NCBI GenBank assembly: GCA_052180195.1
Contig: CP197469.1
Direction: 5' to 3' (one strand)
From: Gottfriedia sp002574545
GTDB lineage: Bacteria; Bacillota; Bacilli; Bacillales; Bacillaceae_G
DNA: 64,000 nt
The notes under the pieces are model-generated. The model did not search any database and was not told the origin of the DNA. It was given only the letters and a program-made list of their open reading frames with translations. Position 1 is the first letter of the stretch. Each line of letters opens with the position of its first letter. The translations under genes and the position numbers were made by a program. Shown one piece after another: positions 16,226-24,877 of the stretch.

Positions 16226-17503
16226 TCAAACTAACTTTTTTCTCATCATGTTGTAAGGATAAACTTTTTGATCCACTTTAATTTTTACAATTTCTAATGG
16301 ATGTCTTGCAGCGTCTACTTCTGTTCCATCTTCATTAACAATTACACCAACTGTTTGTTTGAAGTTTTCAATTTCAGGTCCAAAGAATTCGATTTCGTCA
16401 CCTGGTTTAAAGTAGTTACGTTGTTGGATCGTTGCAATACCAGTTTCATCATCATAGTCTAATACAAGACCTGCGAAATCATACGTTGTTTTTTTGCTAT
16501 GATTTCCATACATTTGCTCTTTCATTCCTGGGAATCCTTCAAAAAACGAAGAAGCAGTGTCACGATTAGCACATTTATCAAGTTCTTCAACCCATTCTTC
16601 TTTAAATTCAAAGTTATCAGGGTCAGCACAATATGCATCAATTACTTTACGGTAAACAGATACAACTGTTGCAACGTAATGAATTGATTTCATACGTCCT
16701 TCAATTTTTAAACTATCAACACCCATTTCAATAAATTTAGGAATTGAACGTAATAAATTTAAATCTTTAGGGCTCATTGCAAATGGTGCATCTTCTTTTG
16801 CAAATAAAGCATTTTCTGCAGCATCTGGATTTTGTGATTCAGTTTGAACTAAATCATAATCCCAACGACATGATTGGCAGCAACCTCCACGGTTTGAATC
16901 ACGTGCAGTCATGTGATTACTTAAAGTACAACGGCCAGAATAGGCAATACACATTGCGCCATGAATAAATGTTTCAATTTCAACGTCTACTTTTTCTTTG
17001 ATTTCTTTTATTTCTTCATAGCTTGTCTCACGTGCTAATACTAATCGATGTAGTCCTTCTTCTTTCCAGTATTGAGCAGCACGATAATTTGATAAAGATT
17101 GTTGTGTACTTAAATGTACTTCTAATTTTGGTGCAGCTTCTTTACATGTTTCAATAATATATGGGTCAGCTACAATAATTCCTGTAACTCCTGCAGCTTC
17201 AATCCCTTGTAAATACTCAACTAATCCGTCCATGTTTTCGTTATGAGCAAATATATTTGTTGTTACATAAATCTTTGCATTAAATTTGTTTGCAAATTCT
17301 ACTCCTTCAGCCATTTCTTCAATTGAGAAGTTATCTGCATTCGAACGTAGGCCAAACTCTCTACCACCAATAAATACAGCATCTGCGCCATATCTTACTG
17401 CAATTTTTAATTTTTCTAAATTACCAGCAGGTGCTAATAGCTCAGGTTTTTTTACGATTATACGTTTGCCATCAACTATTTTATCTAATTGTCCAATTGC
17501 CAT
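16226..17503 (-). CDS. trhP2: tRNA uridine-34 hydroxylation protein TrhP2 (U32 family, YrrO type)
   Basis: 425 residues of the peptidase-U32 fold: PELLAPAGNLEKLKIAVRYGADAVFIGG at the start, then ETFIHGAMCIAYSGRCTLSN with the conserved cysteines and GGCCQSCRW. The C-terminal beta-barrel (about 335-425) distinguishes this longer paralogue. Despite the old protease name, YrrN/YrrO in B. subtilis support prephenate-dependent formation of 5-hydroxyuridine at tRNA position 34. The neighbours trhP1 and the methyltransferase trmR complete that pathway. Start ATG 17503 has a GAGGAGG site. Confidence 0.9.
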   Translation of the reverse strand: MAIGQLDKIVDGKRIIVKKPELLAPAGNLEKLKIAVRYGADAVFIGGREFGLRSNADNFSIEEMAEGVEFANKFNAKIYVTTNIFAHNENMDGLVEYLQGIEAAGVTGIIVADPYIIETCKEAAPKLEVHLSTQQSLSNYRAAQYWKEEGLHRLVLARETSYEEIKEIKEKVDVEIETFIHGAMCIAYSGRCTLSNHMTARDSNRGGCCQSCRWDYDLVQTESQNPDAAENALFAKEDAPFAMSPKDLNLLRSIPKFIEMGVDSLKIEGRMKSIHYVATVVSVYRKVIDAYCADPDNFEFKEEWVEELDKCANRDTASSFFEGFPGMKEQMYGNHSKKTTYDFAGLVLDYDDETGIATIQQRNYFKPGDEIEFFGPEIENFKQTVGVIVNEDGTEVDAARHPLEIVKIKVDQKVYPYNMMRKKLV

Positions 17504-17616
17504 TATGAATCCTCCTCTTTAATACAGGACTACAGTCCAAAGCTCTAAAATACCGTTTTTGGCAATAGAATCTATTGGCTATCCTGTTGTTATTCCATGT
17601 TCTAATCTTACTTCTA

Positions 17617-18549
17617 TTAATACACCGTTTCTTTAAAGAAGAATCCTGTGTCCAGTGGTCTGTTTACTGGTTGGATTGCTTCGATTTTGTCGAAAAGTTC
17701 GTCTTTGATTTCTTCGTAAGCTTCACGGTCTTCTACACATAGGTCTATAGCTTGTCTATATAGTTTTGTAACTTCAATGATATACTCTGAAGATTTTAAG
17801 ACACCATCAATTTTGAATGAATCAATACCTGCATCAACTAATTCTTCTAACTCGTTAACAATACAGATATCATTTGGACTCATAATATGCGTTCCGTTTT
17901 GATCTTCAAAAATTGGATATTTATTGTTACGCTCGTGGTCAACTAAGAACATATTTCTTTCATATTTCTTTTGTTGAACGATTTCTAAATTCTTTCCTTG
18001 GTATTCAAAATAGTTACCAACAAGAGAACGTTTTGATTGGAACATAGCAGTCATTCCATGTACTTGTACTTCGATTTCTACTTTAGCATTTTCTTTTATT
18101 TCAGCGACAGCTTCAAAGCTTAATTCTCTAGCTAATACCGCACGTTTAGATCCACGTTTACCCCAGTAATTACAAGTAAACCAGTTTGTAGCTGTTGTTT
18201 CAGTATTCCAATGTAATTGCATATTAGGTGCAATCTCACGCACTGACATAAGCACTGCAGGATCTCCAAATACAATTGCATCCACATTTGCATCTCTTAA
18301 AAAAGTAATATAATCTTCAATTTCATCAAGAATCTCATTATGGTAAACGCCATTCATCGCTACATATACTTTTACATTTTTTTTATGTGCAATTTCTACT
18401 GCTTCTTTTACAGCTTCACGATTAAATTCGCCCGCTAAACGTAATCCAAAACGTTGTTCACCTATAATAACTGCGTCTGCACCAGCATCAGCTAATTTAT
18501 CTATATCATTTAGGTTAGTTGGCGTAACTAATAATTCAGGCTTATTCAT
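17617..18549 (-). CDS. trhP1: tRNA uridine-34 hydroxylation protein TrhP1 (U32 family, YrrN type)
   Basis: 310 residues of a shorter U32-family paralogue: KPELLVTPTNLNDIDKLADAGADAVIIG, EVQVHGMTAMFQSKRSLVGNYF and the IDGVLKSSEYI segment. The cysteine cluster seen in TrhP2 is missing here, as in YrrN. The two paralogues probably act together on tRNA wobble uridine. The open frame runs into trmR, but the GGGGAGTT site places the start at ATG 18549, eight bases inside the end of trmR, so translation is probably coupled. Confidence 0.88.
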   Translation of the reverse strand: MNKPELLVTPTNLNDIDKLADAGADAVIIGEQRFGLRLAGEFNREAVKEAVEIAHKKNVKVYVAMNGVYHNEILDEIEDYITFLRDANVDAIVFGDPAVLMSVREIAPNMQLHWNTETTATNWFTCNYWGKRGSKRAVLARELSFEAVAEIKENAKVEIEVQVHGMTAMFQSKRSLVGNYFEYQGKNLEIVQQKKYERNMFLVDHERNNKYPIFEDQNGTHIMSPNDICIVNELEELVDAGIDSFKIDGVLKSSEYIIEVTKLYRQAIDLCVEDREAYEEIKDELFDKIEAIQPVNRPLDTGFFFKETVY

Positions 18550-19201
18550 TATTAACTCCCCTTTTTTTGCTAATAGCAACTCCATCACCAATTGGTATAA
18601 TTGTTGAATCATACTTAGGGTGATTCATTAGCCATTCATTGTAATTTTGAATCTTTTTAATTAATGCTTTCTTTCGTCGATCATCAACTAGATCCGCACT
18701 TTCAGCAACTTGGCCTTTAAATAAAACATTATCAGAAATAATAACACCTCTGTCTGATAACAAAGGCTCATATAATTCAAAAAATCGTTTATACTGAGCT
18801 TTAGCTGCGTCGATAAAAATAACATCAAATTGTCTGTTTTCAGGCAACTTTTCTTTTAAAAGTAAAGCGTCACCTTCTAAAAGTAGAATTCGATCACTGT
18901 AATCACTTCGCCCAATAAACTCTTTTGCTTTGCGAATTCTCTCCGCATTTCGCTCCATTGTAACAATCTTCACATTTGGAAATTCTTTTGCCATCCGAAT
19001 ACTTGAATAGCCTATTGCACTACCAATTTCAAGAATGGAAGTCGGTTGGATTAAATAAAGTAAACCAAGCATAAATTCCATGCCTGCTTTATCCATTATC
19101 GGTACATGATGCTCAAGTGCATAAGTTTCCATTTCTTCTATAAAAGGTTCTCTATGTTTATAAAAATTCGACAAGTATTGACGAACTAAAACGTCATTCA
19201 T
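18542..19201 (-). CDS. trmR: tRNA 5-hydroxyuridine methyltransferase TrmR (O-methyltransferase)
   Basis: 219 residues, class I SAM-dependent O-methyltransferase. It has the SAM motif ILEIGSAIGYSSIRMA (about 59-74), an acidic ribose-binding segment (VTMERNAERIRKA) and FDVIFIDAAKAQYKRFF with the metal-binding Asp. The YrrM/TrmR family converts 5-hydroxyuridine to 5-methoxyuridine at tRNA position 34, widening wobble decoding. It heads the trmR-trhP1-trhP2-udk cluster. The frame opens upstream; a GGAGG 11 bases before ATG 19201 favours that start. Confidence 0.9.
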   Translation of the reverse strand: MNDVLVRQYLSNFYKHREPFIEEMETYALEHHVPIMDKAGMEFMLGLLYLIQPTSILEIGSAIGYSSIRMAKEFPNVKIVTMERNAERIRKAKEFIGRSDYSDRILLLEGDALLLKEKLPENRQFDVIFIDAAKAQYKRFFELYEPLLSDRGVIISDNVLFKGQVAESADLVDDRRKKALIKKIQNYNEWLMNHPKYDSTIIPIGDGVAISKKRGVNNE

Positions 19202-19308
19202 TGCTAATAAAGCCTCCAATAGAAATACAACCTTGTCTAAAAACAAGGTGTAAGTAAAATTTCTTTGTATCTGAATTTATTTAGACCCGTAATATTCTAA
19301 CATAAAAA

Positions 19309-19335
19309 AAAGACCCTTGGCTAGTACCAAGAATT
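19309..19335 (-). terminator. Short hairpin plus T tract after mltG
   Basis: A 5-bp stem CTTGG/CCAAG is followed four bases later by eight T's on the minus strand. It lies downstream of the stronger hairpin at 19364-19408. Confidence 0.4.
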
Positions 19336-19363
19336 GTTGCAACGCTTTCACTATTCTTTAATT

Positions 19364-19408
19364 TACAAAATTCCTCAGTAGACTATTTATACTACTGAGG
19401 AATTTAAT
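19364..19408 (-). terminator. Terminator hairpin of mltG
   Basis: A perfect 14-bp stem (19368-19381 with 19392-19405) has a 10-nt loop. On the minus strand the stem itself ends in four T's. Confidence 0.7.
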
Positions 19409-19435
19409 ATTTCGTATACAAGTATTTCCAACTTT

Positions 19436-20530
19436 TTATTTTATATGCTTTTCTTTTTCAGTATTGTGCTCTTTTAACGATTTTGTAAAGATTACTTTTC
19501 CTGTTTTATCAGCAAGGAAATATAAATAATCTGATTTGGCAGGCTCAAGAGCAGCTACTATACTATCAATGCCAGCACTTGCGATTGGACCGATTGGTAA
19601 CCCTTTAATGTAATAAGTATTATAAGGAGATTTAACTTCTAAATCTTTATATAATACGCGTTTTTTATGTTTACCTAGTGCATACAAAACCGTTGGATCC
19701 GTTTGTAACGGCATTCCTATATCTAGACGATTGTAAAATACACTTGAAATTAACTTTCGATCTGTTGTACCTGTGGCTTCCTCCTCGATTAACGATGCCA
19801 TTGTTAATGTCTGATGGGGAGTAAGCTTTTTGGTATCCATTTCTGTTTTAAATTGGTCTAATATTTTCGCTGTTTCAGTTAACATCGGTGTTATAATTTG
19901 TTCTAAGCTTGGGGTAAAATCCCCATACATATAAGTTGAAGGATATAAGTAGCCTTCTAATGGGTAGCGGATTCCAGGTTTAAAAATATCATTCGTTAGT
20001 AACTCAGGAAACTTTTTTTGTAGCCCCTGGATAAATACTTTATCATTCAACTGTTTTAGTACAGCTGCTTGATCTAATTTAAATTCTTTTGCAATAATCA
20101 CTGCGATTTCTTTTAATTGTGAGCCTTCAGGAATCATTACATCCTTCACTGAAACCTGATATTTACCACCTACTTGTAAGTGGTTTACGATCGTTGCAAC
20201 TCCTTGGTTTTCGTTAAATTGATAATTACCTGATTTCATACTTGTGTTATTATGCAGTTTCACATACATTTTAAAAATTGATGTATTTTTTATTAAGTTT
20301 TTCTCTTTTAAAATTGCTGCAATATTATCAACAGAGCTTCCTACAGGAATTGTTACTAATTTAATTTGTTTATTTGCTGAGTTAACAGGTTTTAACATAT
20401 ATTTATAAGTTGCAAACCCCGCTCCAATTACGACAATACAAGCAATAATTAAATATGTAAAAATAAGCATAACTTTGCTTTTTTTATTTGTATTCTTGTA
20501 TCCATTTTTATCAAAATTGTTTATTGACAA
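19436..20530 (-). CDS. mltG: Endolytic murein transglycosylase MltG
   Basis: 364 residues: a basic cytoplasmic tail, one membrane helix (about 20-42), a LysM-like extracytoplasmic part and the YceG catalytic domain. The likely catalytic residue is E249 in MASLIEEEATG, followed by VFYNRLDIGMPLQTDPTVLYALG, as in E. coli MltG. The enzyme cuts nascent glycan strands in the membrane and helps set their length. It corresponds to B. subtilis yrrL by position between yrzB and trmR. It ends at a strong hairpin. Confidence 0.93.
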   Translation of the reverse strand: MSINNFDKNGYKNTNKKSKVMLIFTYLIIACIVVIGAGFATYKYMLKPVNSANKQIKLVTIPVGSSVDNIAAILKEKNLIKNTSIFKMYVKLHNNTSMKSGNYQFNENQGVATIVNHLQVGGKYQVSVKDVMIPEGSQLKEIAVIIAKEFKLDQAAVLKQLNDKVFIQGLQKKFPELLTNDIFKPGIRYPLEGYLYPSTYMYGDFTPSLEQIITPMLTETAKILDQFKTEMDTKKLTPHQTLTMASLIEEEATGTTDRKLISSVFYNRLDIGMPLQTDPTVLYALGKHKKRVLYKDLEVKSPYNTYYIKGLPIGPIASAGIDSIVAALEPAKSDYLYFLADKTGKVIFTKSLKEHNTEKEKHIK

Positions 20531-20599
20531 ACTTATCTGCCTCCTTTTCCACGTTATAGTATACTACAAAAATGTGCTAAATCGGCAATTTTCTACATA

Positions 20600-20641
20600 A
20601 AAAAATGCTAAACACTTTTATTAGTGCTTAGCATTTTTTTA
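20600..20641. terminator. Terminator after the ireB-ruvX-yrzB cluster
   Basis: AAAAAATGCTAA-CACT pairs with AGTG-TTAGCATTTTTT around a six-base loop, with A and T tracts on either side. Confidence 0.85.
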
Positions 20642-20651
20642 TACAGAGATC

Positions 20652-20942
20652 TTATTCTCCTTCTTCTTCGTCAAAGAACGTATTTAATACTTCTTCAACC
20701 ATTTCCCACTCTTCGTCAGATTCGATTGGATATAACTCTCCATCTTCACCATCTTCTGCAGGAATGAAGCTAGATGCATGGTAGATTGGGTCTCCATCTT
20801 CATCAAACTCTTGTCCAACTGGACTATAAATTACGTATGATTTACCATAATCATCTGATTCAAAAGTCATGATAATATTGCAAAGAATCTCATTACCTTC
20901 CTCATCGATGATTGTAATTTGTCTGTCTTCACCGTGTTCCAT
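20652..20942 (-). CDS. yrzB: DUF1292 protein YrzB
   Basis: 96 residues, very acidic. The DUF1292 pattern is clear: ITIIDEEGNEILCNIIMTFESDDYGKSYVIYSP followed by an acidic middle and the EWEMVEEVLNTFFDEEE tail. The function is unknown. It forms with ireB and ruvX a block conserved in Firmicutes downstream of alaS. The ATG at 20942 is preceded by GAGGTGATAT. Confidence 0.9.
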   Translation of the reverse strand: MEHGEDRQITIIDEEGNEILCNIIMTFESDDYGKSYVIYSPVGQEFDEDGDPIYHASSFIPAEDGEDGELYPIESDEEWEMVEEVLNTFFDEEEGE

Positions 20943-21066
20943 TTATATCACCTCTATTATTTTAATCCTTTTATGTATTAGTATAAAAGAAAGTAGATGG
21001 AGAAGCCGCCAAAAAAAGTTAAACTGCAAATACTCTTGTTGTCGGCCATATCTCCATTCTTCTTTA

Positions 21067-21483
21067 TCACTTTATACTATCTAAGTAGTTTTGTAAAATA
21101 ACTACTGCTGCCATTTTATCGATTACTTGTTTTCTTTTCTTACGACTTACGTCAGCAGAGATTAGAAATCGTTCGGCAGCCATTGTTGAAAGTCTTTCAT
21201 CCCATAGTATAACCGGAAGATTGAATTCTTCTTCAATCATTTTTCCAAAACGCTTGCAAGCTTCACCGCGTTCTCCAATACTTCCGTTCATATTTTTAGG
21301 AAGACCTACAACTATTCTTTCGATTTCGTAGCGATCGATGATTTCTTTTAGTCGGTCTAGTCCAAATTTCTGACGTTCTTCATCAATTTTGACTGTCTCA
21401 ATACCTTGAGCTGTCCAACCAAGCGCATCACTTACAGCTACACCAATTGTTTTAGTACCTACATCTAGCCCAAGTGCTCTCAT
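21067..21483 (-). CDS. ruvX: RuvX/YqgF RNase H-like nuclease (Holliday junction resolvase-like)
   Basis: 138 residues, RNase H fold. The first catalytic Asp lies in LDVGTKTIGVAVSD. VVGLPKNMNGSIGERG follows, then WDERLSTMAAERFL, with the second acidic pair, and the late DKMAAVVILQNYLD. YqgF proteins act in pre-16S rRNA 5'-end maturation and are also annotated as Holliday-junction resolvases; the sequence does not decide between these. It starts three bases after ireB. Confidence 0.93.
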   Translation of the reverse strand: MRALGLDVGTKTIGVAVSDALGWTAQGIETVKIDEERQKFGLDRLKEIIDRYEIERIVVGLPKNMNGSIGERGEACKRFGKMIEEEFNLPVILWDERLSTMAAERFLISADVSRKKRKQVIDKMAAVVILQNYLDSIK

Positions 21484-21486
21484 TAA

Positions 21487-21753
21487 TTATTCTCCACGAT
21501 GTTGTTGTAAGTAAGATTTAACTAATTCCTCAATGATTTCATCACGCTCTAATTTTTTCATCATACTTCTTGCGTCATTGTGACGAGGAATGTATGCAGG
21601 ATCACCTGATAATAAGTATCCTACTATTTGATTGATTGGATTGTAGCCTTTTTCTTGTAACGCGTCATGAACCTTTAACAAAACTTCATTAACTCGTATA
21701 TCTTGACCTTCATCTTGCAAACTAAACTTCATCGTTTTATCAAATGAATCCAT
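21487..21753 (-). CDS. ireB: IreB family regulatory phosphoprotein (YrzL)
   Basis: 88 residues, DUF965/IreB family, complete: MDSFDKTMKFSLQDEGQDIRVNEVLLKVHDAL, GYNPINQIVGYLLSGDPAYIPRHNDARS and a helical tail. In Enterococcus IreB is phosphorylated by the IreK kinase on N-terminal threonines (T7 matches here) and affects cephalosporin resistance. A GTG nine bases upstream lies in the ribosome site, so ATG 21753 is used. It is followed by ruvX. Confidence 0.92.
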   Translation of the reverse strand: MDSFDKTMKFSLQDEGQDIRVNEVLLKVHDALQEKGYNPINQIVGYLLSGDPAYIPRHNDARSMMKKLERDEIIEELVKSYLQQHRGE

Positions 21754-21867
21754 ACAAAGCACCCCACTTATCCGTATATTTTTAACTAATTACATTGTAC
21801 CATTTTTATTACGCAGTTACGAATCAGCTAAAAATTTTTATATCTGTTATTGTACACGATTTTTGTA

Positions 21868-24519
21868 TTATTTTGAAATCGTGTTCATCCATTTTTCAAC
21901 AAAAGCAACAGCTTCGTCTAATTTCGAAGGATCCTTACCGCCAGCTTGAGCCATATCAGGACGGCCTCCGCCTCCTCCGCCACAAATTGAAGCAGCTTCT
22001 TTTATTAGATTTCCTGCATGATATCCTTGAGCTACTAAATCTTTTGTAACACCAGCAATTAAGTTTACTTTACCTTCATTAGCAGAACCAAGTAATACAA
22101 CAACAGAACCAATTTTATTTTTAAGGTCATCAACCATTGTGCGAAGACTATTCATATCTGCTCCATTTACTCTAGCAGCAACGAACTTTACTCCATTTAC
22201 TTCTTTCACGTTATTACTAATATTTCCTGCTTCAATATTGCTTAATTTTGAAGAAAGTGATTCATTCTCTTTTTGTACTTGTTTTAATTCTGATTGTAAA
22301 GTTTCAATACGAGCAACTACGTCTTTCGTATTTGATTTTAATAGGCTAGCTGCGTCTTTTAGTTGACCAATTTGTTCTTGCATATATTCATAAGCTGATT
22401 TGCCAGTTACTGCTTCAATACGACGTGTACCAGCTCCAATTCCTGACTCAGAAATTATTTTAAATGTACCGATCGATGCTGTGTTATCAACATGGCATCC
22501 ACCACATAGTTCAAGACTATAATCTCCAACTTGTACTACTCGTACTACATCACCATATTTTTCACCGAATAATGCCATTGCTCCCATTGCTTTTGCTTCA
22601 GCAATTGCTTTTTCAGAAATTTGAACTGGAATGCTTTCCCAAACTTTTTCATTCACTATCTTTTCAATTGTTTCAAGTTCTTCAGACGTTACTTGACCGA
22701 AATGTGAGAAGTCAAAACGTAAGCGTTCTTGGTTTACTAATGAACCAGCTTGATTTACATGAGTTCCAAGTACATCTTTTAATGCTTGGTGTAATAAATG
22801 AGTAGCTGTATGGTTCTTTACAATACTTGAACGGTTAGCTTTATTAATTGTTGATGTAACTTTAGCACCAACTGATAAAGCACCTTCAACAACTTTCACT
22901 CGATGTAAATTTTGACCATTTGGTGCTTTTTGAACATCAAGCACTTCTACCTTTAAACCAGGAGCCGTTAACGTTCCACGGTCTGCAATTTGACCTCCAC
23001 TTTCAGCATAGAAAGGAGTTACATCAAGAATTAAATGAGCTACTTCGCCATTTGCTACATCTTCAACTTTTTCTCCGTCTTGTACTAAAACAAGAACTGT
23101 AGATTCAACCGAACCTTCGCTATAACCTACAAAAACTGAAGTTTCCTTGATTTCACGAAGTGCTTCACTTTGTACTTGCATTGAATCAACATCTTGTCTT
23201 GCAGAACGAGCACGTTCACGTTGTTTTTCCATTTCTACTTCGAAACCTTCATGATCAACTGTTAATCCTTCTTCTTCTGCATATTCTTCCGTTAATTCAA
23301 TTGGGAAACCATATGTGTCATAAAGACGGAAAACATCTTCACCTTTAATTACTGTACTTCCTTTAGCTTTTGCATCCTTCATTACATTTGTAAGAAGTGA
23401 TAATCCTTCATGTAATGTTTCATGGAAACGCTCTTCTTCATTTTTAATTACTTTTTGAAGGAAAGGTACTTTTTCTTTCACATTTGGATAGTAGCTTTCC
23501 ATGATTTCTGCAACCACTGGAACAAGTTCAAACATAAATGGACGTTCAATACCTAATTTTTTTGCAAATCGAACAGCACGACGGATTAAGCGACGTAATA
23601 CATATCCACGACCTTCATTTGAAGGAAGAGCGCCATCTGCAACAGCAAAAGATACTGTACGGATATGGTCAGCAATTACTTTAAAAGCAGTATCTTGATC
23701 TAAATTTCCATTTCGATATTTTTGACCAGAAATTGTTTCAACAACATTGATAATTGGCATGAATAAATCAGTGTCAAAGTTTGTGTCTACTTCTTGTAGT
23801 ACACTTGCCATACGCTCTAAGCCCATTCCAGTATCAATATTTTTGCTTGGTAACTCAGGGTATTCTTTACGGTCTAAACCTTCTTTTGAATTAAATTGAG
23901 AGAATACAATATTCCAAATTTCTAAATATCGATCATTTTCTAAATCCTCTTTTAATAATTTAATTCCAATGTTTTCTGGATCATATTTTGTTCCACGATC
24001 ATAGAAAATCTCTGTACATGGTCCACATGGTCCTTCACCAATTTCCCAGAAGTTACCTTCTAATAAGATAATATGCTCAGGATCTAATCCTAATTTAATC
24101 CATAAATCATACGTTTCTTTATCCTCTGGATAGACTGTAACGTATAATTTGTCTTTATCAAATCCAAACCATTCAGATGAAGTTAAAAGTTCCCAACCCC
24201 ATGTTACAGCTTCTTCACGGAAATAATCTCCGATTGAGAAATTACCTAACATTTCAAAAAATGTATGGTGACGAGCTGTTTTCCCAACATTCTCAATATC
24301 ATTTGTTCGAATTGATTTTTGTGAATTTGTTATTCTTGGATTCTCTGGAATAACTCGACCATCAAAATATTTTTTTAATGTCGCTACACCACTATTAATC
24401 CATAATAAAGTTGGATCATCTACTGGTACTAAAGATGCACTTGGCTCAATAGAGTGACCTTTTTCTTTAAAGAAGTCTAAGTACATTTGACGAATTTGAG
24501 CAGCAGTTAACTTTTTCAT
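21868..24519 (-). CDS. alaS: Alanyl-tRNA synthetase
   Basis: 883 residues, full length. The N-terminal class II catalytic core has the HTFFEMLGNFSIGDYF motif. The editing domain carries the HxxxH zinc motif (HTATHLLH) and CGGCH, used to clear mischarged Ser/Gly. The C-Ala domain ends with GGGGGGRPDMAQAGG. It charges tRNA-Ala, recognising the G3-U70 pair. The open frame extends five codons upstream, but the GGAGG site sets ATG 24519. It is controlled by the T-box at 24564-24833. Confidence 0.97.
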   Translation of the reverse strand: MKKLTAAQIRQMYLDFFKEKGHSIEPSASLVPVDDPTLLWINSGVATLKKYFDGRVIPENPRITNSQKSIRTNDIENVGKTARHHTFFEMLGNFSIGDYFREEAVTWGWELLTSSEWFGFDKDKLYVTVYPEDKETYDLWIKLGLDPEHIILLEGNFWEIGEGPCGPCTEIFYDRGTKYDPENIGIKLLKEDLENDRYLEIWNIVFSQFNSKEGLDRKEYPELPSKNIDTGMGLERMASVLQEVDTNFDTDLFMPIINVVETISGQKYRNGNLDQDTAFKVIADHIRTVSFAVADGALPSNEGRGYVLRRLIRRAVRFAKKLGIERPFMFELVPVVAEIMESYYPNVKEKVPFLQKVIKNEEERFHETLHEGLSLLTNVMKDAKAKGSTVIKGEDVFRLYDTYGFPIELTEEYAEEEGLTVDHEGFEVEMEKQRERARSARQDVDSMQVQSEALREIKETSVFVGYSEGSVESTVLVLVQDGEKVEDVANGEVAHLILDVTPFYAESGGQIADRGTLTAPGLKVEVLDVQKAPNGQNLHRVKVVEGALSVGAKVTSTINKANRSSIVKNHTATHLLHQALKDVLGTHVNQAGSLVNQERLRFDFSHFGQVTSEELETIEKIVNEKVWESIPVQISEKAIAEAKAMGAMALFGEKYGDVVRVVQVGDYSLELCGGCHVDNTASIGTFKIISESGIGAGTRRIEAVTGKSAYEYMQEQIGQLKDAASLLKSNTKDVVARIETLQSELKQVQKENESLSSKLSNIEAGNISNNVKEVNGVKFVAARVNGADMNSLRTMVDDLKNKIGSVVVLLGSANEGKVNLIAGVTKDLVAQGYHAGNLIKEAASICGGGGGGRPDMAQAGGKDPSKLDEAVAFVEKWMNTISK

Positions 24520-24563
24520 TATATTAACCTCCATTTAGTAAATTTATAATGTTATAAAAACAA

Positions 24564-24833
24564 AAAAATCCCGTCCCTAAAACAGGGACGAGATGTACTC
24601 GCGATACCACCCTGATTATGAATAGAAAGCTAGTTGCTTAGGCAAAATGCCTCGAAGTCTATTCATCACCTCAAAGAGACCGTAACGTGATCTGACGCGT
24701 CAGTGATTAGCTGCATTCAGGAGTAGCTTTTCTGTCACCCTTCATTAAAGTTTCTTTCAGCCTAGGAAACTTCTCTCTTTCGCATAAGCTTTAAATGGTT
24801 TAGTGACATACTTGTTCCTTCAAAATTTTGCAA
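24564..24833 (-). promoter_or_regulatory. T-box leader of alaS, alanine specifier
   Basis: The minus strand shows the stem-I distal motif (AGAGAG ... GGCTGAAAG) and a specifier loop TGAAT-GCA-G, with the Ala codon GCA at 24714-24712 and GCT directly after it. The T-box AGGGTGGTATCGCG is at 24613-24600. A terminator stem CGTCCCT/AGGGACG (24572-24590) is followed by T's. Whether GCA or the adjacent GCT is read, the amino acid is alanine. Confidence 0.93.
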
Positions 24834-24839
24834 ATATAA

Positions 24840-24868
24840 ATTGTATGAAAAAATAGTATCATTGTCAA
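24840..24868 (-). promoter_or_regulatory. SigA promoter of alaS
   Basis: On the minus strand, -35 TTGACA (24868-24863) and -10 TACAAT (24845-24840) have a 17-base spacer, directly ahead of the T-box. Confidence 0.85.
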
Positions 24869-24877
24869 AAATGAAAG

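Noticed and set aside
19226..19250. Hairpin CCTTGT/ACAAGG before trmR as a terminator
   Set aside because: No T tract follows on either strand; it may be chance or a leader structure.
22139..23698. Several plus-strand ORFs antisense to alaS
   Set aside because: They are frame shadows of alaS; their composition is low-complexity (Leu/His-rich) and they lack ribosome sites.
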